This document shows positions 33,851-44,422 of a stretch of DNA of 64,000 bases, one piece after another. Every line of letters begins with the position of its first letter. Within the stretch, counting starts at the first letter, position 1. This stretch comes from Pararge aegeria (Eukaryota; Arthropoda; Insecta; Lepidoptera; Nymphalidae). The stretch lies in contig NC_053195.1 in NCBI RefSeq assembly GCF_905163445.1, positions 3,772,501 through 3,836,500 on the forward strand. Reading direction: 5' to 3'. The translations under genes and the position numbers were made by a program. Below the pieces are notes generated by a model that worked only from the letters and a program-made list of their open reading frames with translations, made no database searches and had not been told where the DNA came from.

Positions 33851-34470
33851 GAACTCCCACATATAAACCACAGCGCTATAAGCAGTCGTTAGAATTTCAC
33901 CTTTTAAAAAGGCTTTATTTTTGGGTAGTGTATGTATTCGAAAAAAAACTTATTATTTTATATTTTATTTTTAACGAACAAATTCTGAGAGTGGTTTTGA
34001 AGCAACTAAAAATAGAACGACTTAAACGAAAATATATTCTAGACCTTCTAATAATGATAAATTATCATTTAATTTGATCAAATTACTCACAATAATTCAT
34101 AATGGGTTATTTTTTAAATACGAAAATAAATTTATTTATATTGTGTTTTTCCTATAGACTGTATCGCGCCATTTTCCGTAATTAATATTTTGTTAATATT
34201 TTCACTTCGTGTTTGATTATTATTAATAATTTAATATGTATTGAAAAAAAACCAATAGTAGATTTAAATCCGCCAAATCGAGCAAAAAAGGGTCAGTTAT
34301 TTTCTGAGAATATTTGAATGTTTAGACCTTTTTTTTCCTCGCATGTGTAATGAAAAACGTCATAATATGACGTTAACATTATAACGTCATAGTCATACAT
34401 ATTATGGATGACTTTGCACACTTGTATCGCAAACGCCTAAATTATAACTTCTAGTAAAGTAAAGAAAAAA
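33851..34470. other. Unassigned AT-rich stretch
   Basis: Only AT-rich sequence. Local TGACGTTAACATTATAACGTCA palindromic patch at about 34,360-34,390. Confidence 0.45.
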
Positions 34471-34473
34471 CTT

Positions 34474-34592
34474 GAGAGCTCTCCATAATGTTCTCAAAGG
34501 CGTGTCAAGTCAATCGGACTACCACCGAAACCATTTAAATTCTGCGAGGAGACACGTACCCTGCAGTATTGGGTTGGTCGGATAATACCTAC
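34474..34592 (+). repeat. Family C SINE fragment, copy C5
   Basis: AGAGCTCTCCATAATGTTCT, CAAAGGCGTGTCAAGTCAA, GAGACACGTACCCTGCAGTA. Confidence 0.65.
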
Positions 34593-34957
34593 TAATATAA
34601 TAAATGTGAAAGTGTGTATGTTTGTCATTCAATCACGCAAAAGCGGCTATACGGATTTGGGTGAAAATTGGCAAGCATGTAGCCTTTTACTTGGAAAAGA
34701 ACATAGTCTATCTTTTATCCCGACGCCTTAAGTAGTTCTCGAGGGAAAATTTAAAATTGTTTACAAGCTAAGCCACGGACAGGCAGCTTTGAAATTTTGT
34801 ACGCATTTCACCTATGCTGTGAAAAGGACACGTAGGTACTTTCTATACCGATCTATCAAATAGTTCCCGTGCTATGTTTAATAATTGTTAACAAGCGACT
34901 CTTTAGACGAAATTCTGAAGTCAACACAGACGAAGCCGAGGGCAAAAGCTACTAAAG
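34593..34957 (+). mobile_element. Non-autonomous element, GACGAAGCCGAGGG-type end
   Basis: Starts TAATATAATAAATGTGAAAG, continues GTTTGTCATTCAATCACGC and CTATCTTTTATCCCGACGCC, and ends GACGAAGCCGAGGGCAAAAG-CTACT. It gives the sense orientation of the family seen reversed at 10.1 and 27.1 kb. Non-coding. Confidence 0.6.
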
Positions 34958-35216
34958 AATAACAATCTATACGACTATAGGAGAAATATGCATTTTCATT
35001 TACTTGGATGACACAATTTTTCTCGTCTTCCCCTTTTCAACTGCTGACTAAATTTTTCCATAGAATAAAAAGGTTTTTGAAATCAAGGAAATGAGTGTCA
35101 AAGAGCTTTTCGAATGGATACTTTCGATTGATAGATGGGGAAAAAAGAACTTTTTAAAAAGGAAATTGAAATAATTATTGGAATAATACCAAAGGGGTTC
35201 TTTAAATGGAAATGGA

Positions 35217-35712
35217 TCAAGTTGATTGGCGCAGTGGTCAGTGACCCTGCTTTCTGAGTCCAAGGCAGTGGGTGCGAATCCCACAATCGGAAAATGTTTG
35301 TATGTGTTTTTCAGTGTCTGGTTGTTTATCTGTATATTACAAATAACAGATAAACATAAATCTTCATAAATTTCTGGTCTGGTGGGAGGCTTTGCCCGTA
35401 GCTTGTTACCACCCTACCGGCAAAGACGTGCCGCTAAACGATTTAGTGTTCCGGTGCGATGTCGCGTAGAAACCGATTAGGGGTATGACTACCATACTAG
35501 CTCACAGGCTAACCCGCTACCATATTAGACTGCAGGTGAAATTGCAGTCAACGGATAACTTGCAGAGGAATAAAAATATATAGGTATATATTTTGGAATA
35601 CCTATTTTTCGTGAATTTATTCTTCAGTCATATTAGCACCCATAACACAAGCTACACTTAGTTTGGGGCTAGATGGCGATGCGTGTAATGTCATAATATT
35701 TTTATTTAGTTA
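35217..35712 (+). repeat. Family A SINE, copy A6, interrupted by a family B SINE
   Basis: The head and first half lie at 35,217-35,345 (TTGATTGGCGCAGTGGTCAG, GGTGCGAATCCC). The second half lies at 35,604-35,712 (CCATAACACAAGCTACACTT, GGGGCTAGATGGCGATGCGT). Copy B5 sits between, so B5 inserted after A6. Confidence 0.82.
35365..35582 (+). repeat. Family B SINE, copy B5, nested in A6
   Basis: TTTCTGGTCTGGTGGGAGGC, GTGCCGCTAAACGATTTAGT, GATTAGGGGTATGACTACC, CAGGTGAAATTGCAGTCAAC. The tRNA-like head is not present. Confidence 0.8.
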
Positions 35713-35814
35713 TTTATTTTTTTCGACCCCTCTGACACGGATTTCTTATAATCGGGTCCCGGATACGACCCCCGGAAGGGGCCATTTAAGAATTTATGAT
35801 TTCTAAATTTCCTT

Positions 35815-35965
35815 TGATTTGGACTGGAAGGCTCCGGCCGTGTATAGTTACCAACAAAGACGTGCTAAGCAATTTCGCATTCTGTGGCGATGCCGCGGAT
35901 AATCCGATAAGCTGTATGAGCTGCGATATCCCTGAAAGCTTAGCCCGCAAATTACTTAGTTCTTA
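35815..35965 (+). repeat. Family B SINE, copy B6, decayed
   Basis: GGAAGGCTCCGGCCGTG, AACAAAGACGTGCTAAGC and GCTTAGCCCGCAAATTAC keep the family order, with many differences. Confidence 0.55.
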
Positions 35966-35969
35966 GTTT

Positions 35970-36815
35970 TCATTTAGCTAGTATAAAAACAAATCTTGTG
36001 CAAAAAAATGGTAAGTAAATTGTAGAGATCTTAAATAAATTTTTTGTTATATATCATATAAACGAGTATAACCGTCTGTTTATATTCGGCTTCACTATTT
36101 TATTAATCTTATCGTAATTAAGCACAAAGCTTCTCTGTTGGAGACAGACCTAAAATAGTTTTATGAAGGAAAAGCACCCGGAAAATGGATCCCCAGGGAC
36201 TAAACAAAGCGTTTCTTACCTTAGATCGGTTGAGCACGTCAACCGATTTATTGAGAAAGCTTTAATCTTGGAGGATACGGGATACTTTTCATCTTGGAAA
36301 ACAAGCGATTCTAGATGGATTTTTAGTACCGAAACAAAAGTCGCAGACCATAGCTAGTCATCATCATCATTATAATCATGTGGTATCGGGTGTTATGATA
36401 TGAATATTATGGAATATTAAAGGAATCACGAGACGGTTAAAATATATGTGTAGTTTCATACGATAGCAGATAAATGACAGAGGTCTGTCCTACATCAAGG
36501 TTAGTTTGGGACTGCTCCTTTGTCGATACGTGGTTTTTTCACATCTCTGGGTTTCCTCACACGAGGTTTGTGCCTAGACACTAATGCGTTGGGACATTAA
36601 CTCACGGCCCACTACCTTGATTTTTAACATAGATTTAGTTGATAGAACGTTCAGTAACATAAGCCGGGAAGGTTTTGTAATCAATCCTGTGGAAAGTTTT
36701 TATCTTCGTCCGTGTTATAAATGCGGGCAACAGCTATCAACCTATTAACGGCCTATTACAGAGCACAGAGCTTCTCTCAGACTGAAAAGGTTTTGGACCT
36801 TAGACTTCACATGCC
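35970..36815. other. Unassigned region
   Basis: No gene supported. The 64-codon frame at 36,163-36,357 shows no recognisable domain. Confidence 0.45.
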
Positions 36816-36817
36816 TT

Positions 36818-37015
36818 TGAGAACCGTATGTAGAACTCTCAGGCATGCAGGTTTCTTCACTATGACTTCCTTTACCGTTGAAGTAAGTGATATTATAATT
36901 ACTTAAATTATAAAACGCACACAACTCTGAAAGTTAGAGGTGCGTGACGAGAATCGAACTCAGGCCCCCGAAAGAGAGACCGAAGCCCTAACCACTACGC
37001 CAACACCGCTTAGTT
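36818..37015 (-). repeat. Family C SINE, copy C6 with head
   Basis: On the minus strand: AGCGGTGTTGGCGTAGTGGT head, B box GAGTTCGATTCTC, body GTGAAGAAACCTGCATGCC. Confidence 0.78.
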
Positions 37016-37740
37016 AAATAAATGCCGCTGTATCAATAAATCAGCGCTGTAGAAGCTATCACTAAACCACTGATACAGCATAACGCTGAGGCGATACTCT
37101 GTTTGGAAGAAACAACACCACAGATATGTTAACGTTATACATTATATGTCACTGCCAGCATAGCATTATATTTATTTATTTTTAGTTTATTTAATTTTAA
37201 TTAGTTTCCTAATTTTAAGATATTTCCTAATTTTTTTTTTTCTTCTTTTTCATATGTTTTTGTGTAGCGTGTGGTACTTTATATGTTTTTTTCATGTTTT
37301 GTTATTTTCTCAAATAATCAAATAATAGATTTATTATTTATTTTTTGTATTGTAAAACGGTTGGAAAACTTATATTAATCAAACCTAGCGCCTCGGAGAC
37401 TTTTTTCAATCTTTTAACAGAGGAAATGTGTTGCGAAATTTTCCGTCCCCAAAAATAATGTTCACCTTGGGAGATTCCGGTGCTAAATATAATGATGTTC
37501 TGCATTAAAGCGCTAGTCACACTGGTCACGGGGCGAAGTAGCCCTGCTATATAGATATATATATGTAGTTAGATTTTATATTGAACTAACACTGACATAA
37601 CTATAAAACCATTAAATACTTGCCTCCACCAATGTGGGCCAGCGTGGTAAACAATCCCATAATTATAGTAGTTTTGTCCATCTTGAGCGTGTCACGCTGA
37701 GTGTTTATAATAATTAGGATGGCTTCAGTATTTTTTTACG
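37016..37740. other. Unassigned AT-rich stretch
   Basis: No gene recognised. Confidence 0.45.
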
Positions 37741-37744
37741 CCAT

Positions 37745-38160
37745 TTAGTTGTATACTTTTTTTGACAGGTGCTTGACTGCAACCACACCTGATGGTAAAT
37801 GATGATGCAGCCTAAGATGAAGCGCGCTTGCCTAGAAGATGCCTATTCACTCTTGATTTGAAGGTACCCAGATTATAGGTATCAGGGAAGACGGAAGATG
37901 GGAGGGCATTCCAGGCCTTTGCGGTGCGGATCAGAAAGGCAGAAGCAAAACGCTTCGTACGTGTTGATGGTATTTCAACCACGTAACGGTGCAGATTCTT
38001 TCGGTGCCTCGCAGTTCGATGGTAGAAAGGAGATGGTTTGACCAAATTGAATAGCTCCTGAGCACACTCTCCGAAATGTATCTTGTAGAAAACAGCCAGA
38101 CAAGCAACCTTGCGCCGGTGTTCAAGGCTTTGAATACATTCACATATATGTCTATGTCAC
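37745..38160 (-). pseudogene. LINE C-terminus and 3' UTR, 5'-truncated
   Basis: On the minus strand an open frame from about 38,160 to the stop at 37,812 reads CIQSLEHRRKVACLAVFYKI, then HFGECAQELFNL, SPFYHRTARHRKNLHR, RTKRFASAFLIRTAKAWNAL and FPDTYNLGTFKSRVNRHLLG. This is the standard C-terminus of a lepidopteran non-LTR reverse transcriptase family. Upstream of it an in-frame TGA and loss of similarity mark truncation, so it is an ORF2 remnant. Its 3' UTR (37,811-37,745) contains CTTAGGCTGCATCATCATTT and ACCATCAGGTGTGGTTGCAG, matching the 3' ends of family B SINEs. Confidence 0.82.
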
Positions 38161-38165
38161 ACAAA

Positions 38166-38614
38166 ATACAGCCTAAAAACCGAAACAATACCCAGTATGA
38201 AACTTTCTGTTGTTGGCTCTGGACGCTCTGGCTTCGCCCTAGCTCCTGTGTGTTTACTGTATAATTCTTCCACTTTTCCTTATATTCGCAGGCCTTTTAA
38301 TGTAGGGTGTTGAAATCGCAACGAGGAAAGATGACAACGACAGGCAGTTTCGTAAAAAAAGTCACTAATAAAATATTTAAAACTAAAATGCTGATTGCAC
38401 GTTAAGGTCGATACGATCCGACGTTTTTGTACCGTTACCGTTAGTTTAATAAATAAAATAACCTATAAATATATAAATACCCTTTGATATTAGTCCCTAT
38501 ATAATTTTGGACTGATATCAAGGCTTTTTGTGATGGACGGAATAGCTGGTGATAGTGAGATAGAAAATTGTGTGTGACGGTATTGCTACTACTCCAGCAC
38601 ATGAGCTCAACTTC
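38166..38614. other. Unassigned region
   Basis: No gene or clear repeat recognised. Confidence 0.45.
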
Positions 38615-39385
38615 TCAAAAGACCGCCACAATAACGTTTGCCATGTGACAACTGAAAAGCTGTTAGTTGAGCGTTGATTTAATCATTCTTCTCAAAACTG
38701 GGGCAATGTTTTAAAGTGGTCACGCAGTTACACTTTTTTACAAACAGTTCCAAGTTTGCCAATGTATATACTAGCTCAGAACTAGGTACTTAGCTAGAAA
38801 CTGCTTGCATATGCAGATGTCACTAAATATAAAATTGTGCAAGACATAAAAATACCCCAAGTGCTAGGCACCTACTACCCAAGCATTTACGCTACTGCAG
38901 CATTTAAAACTTAAAGCACAGTCAAAGCAAAGTTTGGTGGCCTTATCGCTATGTAGCGATAACGCCACCAAATTGTACTCTCTTTATATGTATTTATATC
39001 TTTGTAACTACTTTTTTTTCTTTTGTGTACAATAAAAGTGTATTCATTCATTTATATTCACAGTCACTAAAGTATTAAAATCGCCAGGATAATTTTTGAC
39101 ATGTGACAGCTGTTAAACCGTCTGTACAACGTTGATTTAATCATCCTCTCGGAAGCCGGGTTAAGGGCTTGCGTTCAGGCTACACAGGCAATGTTTATGA
39201 TTCTTATACAAATAACAGTTAAGAAGCCCAAAAAATTTTTTTGGCATGTGCCAGCTAACAAGCTGTTAATTGACAGTTGACTTGATCATCCTTTGCAAAG
39301 CCGGGATAAGGGCTTAAATTTAGGGCACACAGGCACTGCAGTTGAACTCTTGTACAAATAACAGTTCCAAGTTCGCCGATTGGAC
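38615..39385 (+). repeat. Three diverged direct copies of a ~150-bp unit
   Basis: Units lie at about 38,615-38,760, 39,080-39,215 and 39,217-39,385. Each has the order GCCATGTGACAACTG-like, AAGCTGTTAGTTGAGCGTTG, ATTTAATCATCCTCTC-like, GGGTTAAGGGCTTGC-like and ACAAATAACAGTTCCAAGTT. The last two are adjacent. A family D tail (38,930-39,058) separates the first from the second. No ORF is conserved. Confidence 0.7.
38930..39058 (+). repeat. Family D LINE-tail repeat, copy D4
   Basis: GGCCTTATCGCTATGTAGCG hairpin, then AACGCCACCAAATTGTACTC and GTACAATAAAAGTGTATTC. The strand of the hairpin region is ambiguous because it is itself palindromic. Confidence 0.6.
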
Positions 39386-39389
39386 TCCT

Positions 39390-40795
39390 ACATATATTAA
39401 ACCGTCCAAGTCTACAAAGTTGATCACGTCGAACCTAACTGGAAACTTACAGATGTCACTAATTAGAAAGTTCCGACGTAGGTATAATTAGTATCTCAGT
39501 TCTAAGATGTTCGAACTCGAAACATGCTTAATTTGGGTTCATGTCTATTCTGTGGGGTGTTGTATCGTATTAAAGGTTCAAGTTTATAGTATCTTAAACT
39601 GGGACCTGTTGGACTAGTTGTTTGAATTTGAACGCGTATCACCCGGGTTTGGTTCTCTCTCCGGGAGAGTGCAAAAGATGTTCGTTATCGGGTTTTCTAT
39701 CATGTTTTATAAGTCTTGACATATGTATCGCCCTTTTTACAGCGCGGATAGATGAGTATAAAATTTCCCACACTTATAATTTATACCGACAAGGAGTTGT
39801 AGAATGCTTCTTTTTGAAGTGAAACTTCTTTAGAACCGTTGTGATTTTAAACTCGATGTAACAAAATGCTTCATGATCAAGTAAGAGACTGGAGATAGAT
39901 GTATAGGACAGAGTGTGTTAGAAAACATTACAATTCTTTTTACCTATTCTAGTTACGATGGAAACTAAATAATAATATATTAGTCGTGTACACGGTTTCT
40001 GTATGTTCTTTATTCTGTGGGCAGAAGAGAGAATTGAGATCATATAAATCTCAAATTGCCCCTCCCGGAAATCAAGCGTAGGACCCAGATACAAGTCCTT
40101 ATCTGGTTTTATTTACAGTGTTCAAATTTTATGTTGAATAAGTTACCTTCTTTTTATTGGTATTCACATTATATTCAAGCATTCTTTTACAAGCATCTTT
40201 TGAATTCGCAAAGGTCGTGAATCAGTAATGAAATCCGTTTTACGGAATGCTGATTCAGAGACGAAGTCGGCAATAAACTGGAAGAGTCGCTCTACATAAA
40301 GTAAGGTCTTAATTAAGTCTTATTTATTACTAGACGACTCTCAACTCTGGTGGGAAAAAAAGAGAATCTAAAATGTTTTTTAACTTTACATAAAAGCTAG
40401 ATGAGAATTTTTGTCGGAGATTGCGAGACAAGTTTCGAACACTTTTGGGACTTTGAATCATGAGCTTGTTCGCACCACGCGTCGTGATATATACACCATT
40501 ACACACACTCAGACATACACTCAGTGTATGTCGTTTCACGTCGCGCGAACAAGACAAGCCCCGAATAGTCTTTTAAACAGTGAAAATTAACTTTACTCAC
40601 AACAGTTTTAATTCAAAACTGCCGCTACAAACAATCAATCGGTAGCTCCGGTCGATCGCTACGCTTCGTTTGGTACGGGACGGTATCATTATCATTATCG
40701 AAAATAAAACAAAGGAAGTCTTAAGGACTCGTTCACTGACTGACTGTTTGTAATTAACTTGTCGAGTTTATACATTTTTCTTTGTTTTTCATGTT
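39390..40795. other. Unassigned region
   Basis: No gene supported. A 21-bp hairpin with 9-bp arms (GACATACAC / GTGTATGTC) lies at about 40,513-40,533. The 75-codon minus-strand frame covering it has no recognisable domain. Confidence 0.45.
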
Positions 40796-40819
40796 TTACA
40801 TTGGTTAAATAACTGTAAT

Positions 40820-41504
40820 GTGGTATTACGGTGCAATAGGTTTAATTTCTGGGATAATATAGCGCCAACTCACTATCAAAGCAAAGCAAATGCTCCTAGT
40901 AGCAGTTCAATAAAAACAATTATGTACAGCGATGAAATTGGATGTAACATGGGCTTATATCTTAACTCTCAGTTGAATGGACACACAGTTTTGAACTACT
41001 GTTTACCCAACTCAAATTTAAAAGCTATTGTAGCTGCAATTTGTAGAAATAGGAATATGTTTGACTGTAAAACTAATTTAATTATCATAATGGGAAATAG
41101 AGGGAATGTTAACAAACCTGAGCTGATTAAACTTATTGATTCTTTAAATACATTAAATGTAAATAGTATTGTATTATACACATTTCCTTATTTTCTTTTC
41201 ATAACTTGCCACACCAAGAAAATACTATTAGGTATAATTTAAATATGACTTTGTACAATTTATGTACATATAATAAGAAATTTCATGTTACAGACTTATC
41301 AAATGTGCTAATCCTACTTACAATTTGTACCGAGATAGATATTACCTATCACACTATTTTAAACAACAGATAGCTGTTTCGCTATCATATTTTTTTACCA
41401 TAACAGCCAAGAACTTGGCTAAACCAGCTGCTTTTATTGAGCAGTGTAATAGTTTTGACATGAAAACCTTGGAAATTATTCCAAGTCATTTTAGTTTAAA
41501 CTAG
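40820..41504 (+). pseudogene. ORF1 C-terminal part of CR1-like LINE, frameshifted
   Basis: The frame at 40,820-41,242 encodes YSDEIGCNMGLYLNSQL, then LNYCLPNSNLKAIV and LIIIMGNRGNVNKPELIKL, a pattern I associate with the SGNH-esterase-like domain of ORF1 proteins in CR1-type insect LINEs. Similarity then shifts frame: TLYNLCTYNKKFHVTDLSNV (from about 41,243), then RYYLSHYFKQQIAVSLSYFF and AKNLAKPAAFIEQ, ending at a TAG at 41,502-41,504. At least two frameshifts break it, and the N-terminal zinc-finger region expected upstream is not recognised. In live elements the protein is thought to bind template RNA or membranes. Confidence 0.6.
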
Positions 41505-41755
41505 TTAAGGAGACAACAGAGGTTTTCTCTTGCTTAGAAAAGCAGACAACTGAGTCTCCCTCAGGCATATATGAAAAAAATTATAGTAAGGGGTCGCACA
41601 ATGTACTATTAAACCAAAAATATAATAAAAAATCTAATTCTAATTATATCAACTTGGTTCACCAAAATATTCAATGTATTAGAGGAAAAGACTTAGAGAT
41701 TGAATTATTTTGAAATGATTTTAACATTAGCATTTTATGTATAACTGAGCACTGG

Positions 41756-44422
41756 TTGAAAACCCATGAATATTTGTTTAATTTTGGTAACCACCAGGTT
41801 GGTAGTTCGTTCACCAGGGTTACAGCGATTCATGGAGGCTCTTTAATTTTATTAAATAAAAATTTAAAATTTAAAAACAGAAACGATATTGTTAGCCTTT
41901 CTGTTGAACGGACAATAGAGCTAGCCTCGGTTGAACTAGAGCAATTTATAATTGTTACTGTTTATAGGCCACCCTTGTCAAACTTTGAACTTTTTGAAAA
42001 GGTAATGGATGAAGTGTTATTTAAAATATCAAAGTGTAATAAAAAGTTAATAATATGCGGAGATTTTAATGTAAACATTTTAGAAAATAACTCTTTAAGT
42101 ATCAAGTTATTGAATTTATTTAAAACTTACCATCTATCAAATATGTTCATGGAGCCCACAAGAATAACTGCTACTAGCGCCACCTGTTTGGATAACATCT
42201 TTACAAATATAATTCCTATAAGCAAAAATATTATTAGTAAATTAGACTCTGATCATTGTGGTCAAATTATTCAATTTGAAAATGTGAAGAAAAATGTTTC
42301 TAAACGTAAAATAACATTTGTTCCTGTAACATCCAACCGCATAGAGAAAATGAGAATTAGCCTAGTAAATGACCTCCCATTCCTACCCTCAGGGGCGACT
42401 CCAAATGCAATGTACAGCTCCTTTTTCAATACCTTTAATAGACTATTTCATTCTATATTTACTAGTAAGTCGGTTGTGATTACTGATACATTAAATTTTA
42501 GTGAGTGGGCGACAGTTGAACTTCATAAAAATAGGCAAAAGCTGTACGAATTGTATGCTGAACGTCAATTTAACACTGGTGATAAGTTTGGGGATTATGT
42601 TAAATTGTTTTCCAAGAATTTTAAACGCGCTTGCCACTTAGAAAAGACGCGATACATCAAAAATAAAATTAAAAATAGCAGCAATGCAATCAAAACTACT
42701 TGGAACATAATTAATGAGGAGACGGGAAGAGTAACACCACGAAATATTAACTTTAAACTTAATGTAGATAATAAAGCCTTAACAACAGATTTCGAGGTGG
42801 CATTAAACTCTTCACCAGATATGGCTCTCTCTCTATTAAAGGAAAATGTGCCTGAGTGTAATTATTCTTTTAAATTCACGCATGTTAGTGGCTCTGACGT
42901 TATTAAAGCCTTTAAATTATTAATTAATAAAAAAACAAATGATCTGTGGGGCATTTCCGTAAACGTTGTCAAATCATTAATTGATATTGTTGCACCCGAT
43001 TTAGCCTTAATATTTAATAATTGTATAGATTGTGGTGTGTTTCCTGACTTAATGAAACTTAGTAAAATAGTTCCATTGTTTAAATCGGGTAGTACTTCTG
43101 ACCCCACTAACTTTAGACCAGTATCCGTACTACCCACTTTCAGTAAAATCTTTGAAAAACTAATTTTAAATCAATTACTTTACCATTTTCATAAGTATAA
43201 TTTACTTCATATTAAGCAATTTGGTTTCACACGGGGTCGCTCAACAATCGACGCAGGTGTTGAGCTAATACAAAACATATTTGAAGCCTGGGAGGAGTCA
43301 CGTGATGCACTTGGTGTGTTCTGTGACTTATCTAAGGCGTTTGATTGTGTTCAACACGAAACGTTAGTTAGGAAACTACACCACTATGGAATTCAGGGTG
43401 TAGCTCTAGACTTAATGAGTAACTATCTACGCGATAGAATTCAGAAAGTCGACGTGAATGGAAAACGGTCTAATGGATCAGTTATGAAAATAGGTGTCCC
43501 ACAGGGGTCTATATTAGGACCATTTCTGTTCCTTATTTACATTAATGACCTTCCTTACCTTGCCAAGGATAAACACGGGATAGTTCTGTTTGCCGATGAT
43601 ACATCACTGACTTTTAAAATAAATCGACGTGAACTAGCTTTTGACGACGTAAACAACTCTCTCGCTAAAGTGGTACAGTGGTTTGAAGCTAATAATTTGG
43701 TTCTTAACGGAAAAAAAACCAAGTGTATAAAATTCACTTTACCTAATGTTAAACACGTGAAAACCACTGTACTACTTAATAATGAGGAACTGAAACTGGA
43801 GGATACGACAGTTTTTCTAGGAATAACGTTAGATTCTAAACTTCAATGGGGCCCTCATGTAAATAATTTATCGAACAGGCTTAGTTCTGCTGCCTATGCG
43901 GTAAAGAAGATACGCCATATGACCGACGTAGAAACTGCTAGACTGGTATATTTTAGTTACTTTTACAGCATTATGTCATATGGAATTTTACTTTGGGGTA
44001 ATGCTGCTGATATTAGCACTATTTTCGTGCTGCAGAAGAGGGCTGTTCGTTCTATCTACAAAATGGGTCCGAGAGAGTCATTGAGAGATAAATTTAAAGA
44101 TTTTAAAATAATGACAGTGTATAGTCAGTACATATTTGAAAATTTAATGTACGTCCATAAAAACATTTCTAAATCTAAGAAAAAATGTGACTGCAATAAT
44201 TTAAACCTTAGAAGTAAGAATAAACTTGCAGTGCAATATACTAGGTTACATAAAATTCATAATTCGTTTAAAGGAAATTGCATACAATTCTACAATAAAC
44301 TACCAATAGACATCTTGGAGATGTCTCTTAAAAAGTTCAAAGTTTGTATTAAACGTAAGCTTTTTGAAAAGTCCTATTATAGTATAAAGGACTACGTAAA
44401 CGATAAAAAAGCTTGGGTGTAA
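41756..44422 (+). CDS. Endonuclease-reverse transcriptase (ORF2), CR1-like LINE copy 2
   Basis: An open frame of 888 codons runs to TAA at 44,420-44,422. Counting from codon TTG at 41,756, the APE-type endonuclease shows VYRPP (70-73), GDFNVN (102-107) and SDH (165-167). The RT has FRPVSVLPTFSK, FGFTRGRSTIDA, motif A FCDLSKAFD (522-530), motif B VPQGSILGP (581-589) and motif C FADD (612-615). A C-terminal domain follows and ends KAWV. The true reading frame begins further upstream: codons from about 41,520 encode NIQCIRGKDLEIELF, a TGA (41,711-41,713), then NDFNISILCITEHWLK, which is the start of the endonuclease. The protein is therefore interrupted once. Compared with copy 1 it lacks 51 bp (17 codons, TAFETFFTNIPVSTTES) near codon 349. 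It nicks target DNA and copies the element RNA. Confidence 0.92.
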   Translation: MKTHEYLFNFGNHQVGSSFTRVTAIHGGSLILLNKNLKFKNRNDIVSLSVERTIELASVELEQFIIVTVYRPPLSNFELFEKVMDEVLFKISKCNKKLIICGDFNVNILENNSLSIKLLNLFKTYHLSNMFMEPTRITATSATCLDNIFTNIIPISKNIISKLDSDHCGQIIQFENVKKNVSKRKITFVPVTSNRIEKMRISLVNDLPFLPSGATPNAMYSSFFNTFNRLFHSIFTSKSVVITDTLNFSEWATVELHKNRQKLYELYAERQFNTGDKFGDYVKLFSKNFKRACHLEKTRYIKNKIKNSSNAIKTTWNIINEETGRVTPRNINFKLNVDNKALTTDFEVALNSSPDMALSLLKENVPECNYSFKFTHVSGSDVIKAFKLLINKKTNDLWGISVNVVKSLIDIVAPDLALIFNNCIDCGVFPDLMKLSKIVPLFKSGSTSDPTNFRPVSVLPTFSKIFEKLILNQLLYHFHKYNLLHIKQFGFTRGRSTIDAGVELIQNIFEAWEESRDALGVFCDLSKAFDCVQHETLVRKLHHYGIQGVALDLMSNYLRDRIQKVDVNGKRSNGSVMKIGVPQGSILGPFLFLIYINDLPYLAKDKHGIVLFADDTSLTFKINRRELAFDDVNNSLAKVVQWFEANNLVLNGKKTKCIKFTLPNVKHVKTTVLLNNEELKLEDTTVFLGITLDSKLQWGPHVNNLSNRLSSAAYAVKKIRHMTDVETARLVYFSYFYSIMSYGILLWGNAADISTIFVLQKRAVRSIYKMGPRESLRDKFKDFKIMTVYSQYIFENLMYVHKNISKSKKKCDCNNLNLRSKNKLAVQYTRLHKIHNSFKGNCIQFYNKLPIDILEMSLKKFKVCIKRKLFEKSYYSIKDYVNDKKAWV

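Noticed and set aside
38615..39385. CRISPR-like spaced repeats
   Set aside because: Units are about 150 bp, diverged, and only three. The genome is eukaryotic.
40330..40557. 75-codon minus-strand ORF with CLSVCNGVYI
   Set aside because: No domain, no second copy, no splice or start context that would support a gene.
41711..41713. TGA as a recoded (selenocysteine or readthrough) codon in the LINE endonuclease
   Set aside because: Only one copy covers the site and no supporting element is visible. A simple nonsense mutation is enough.
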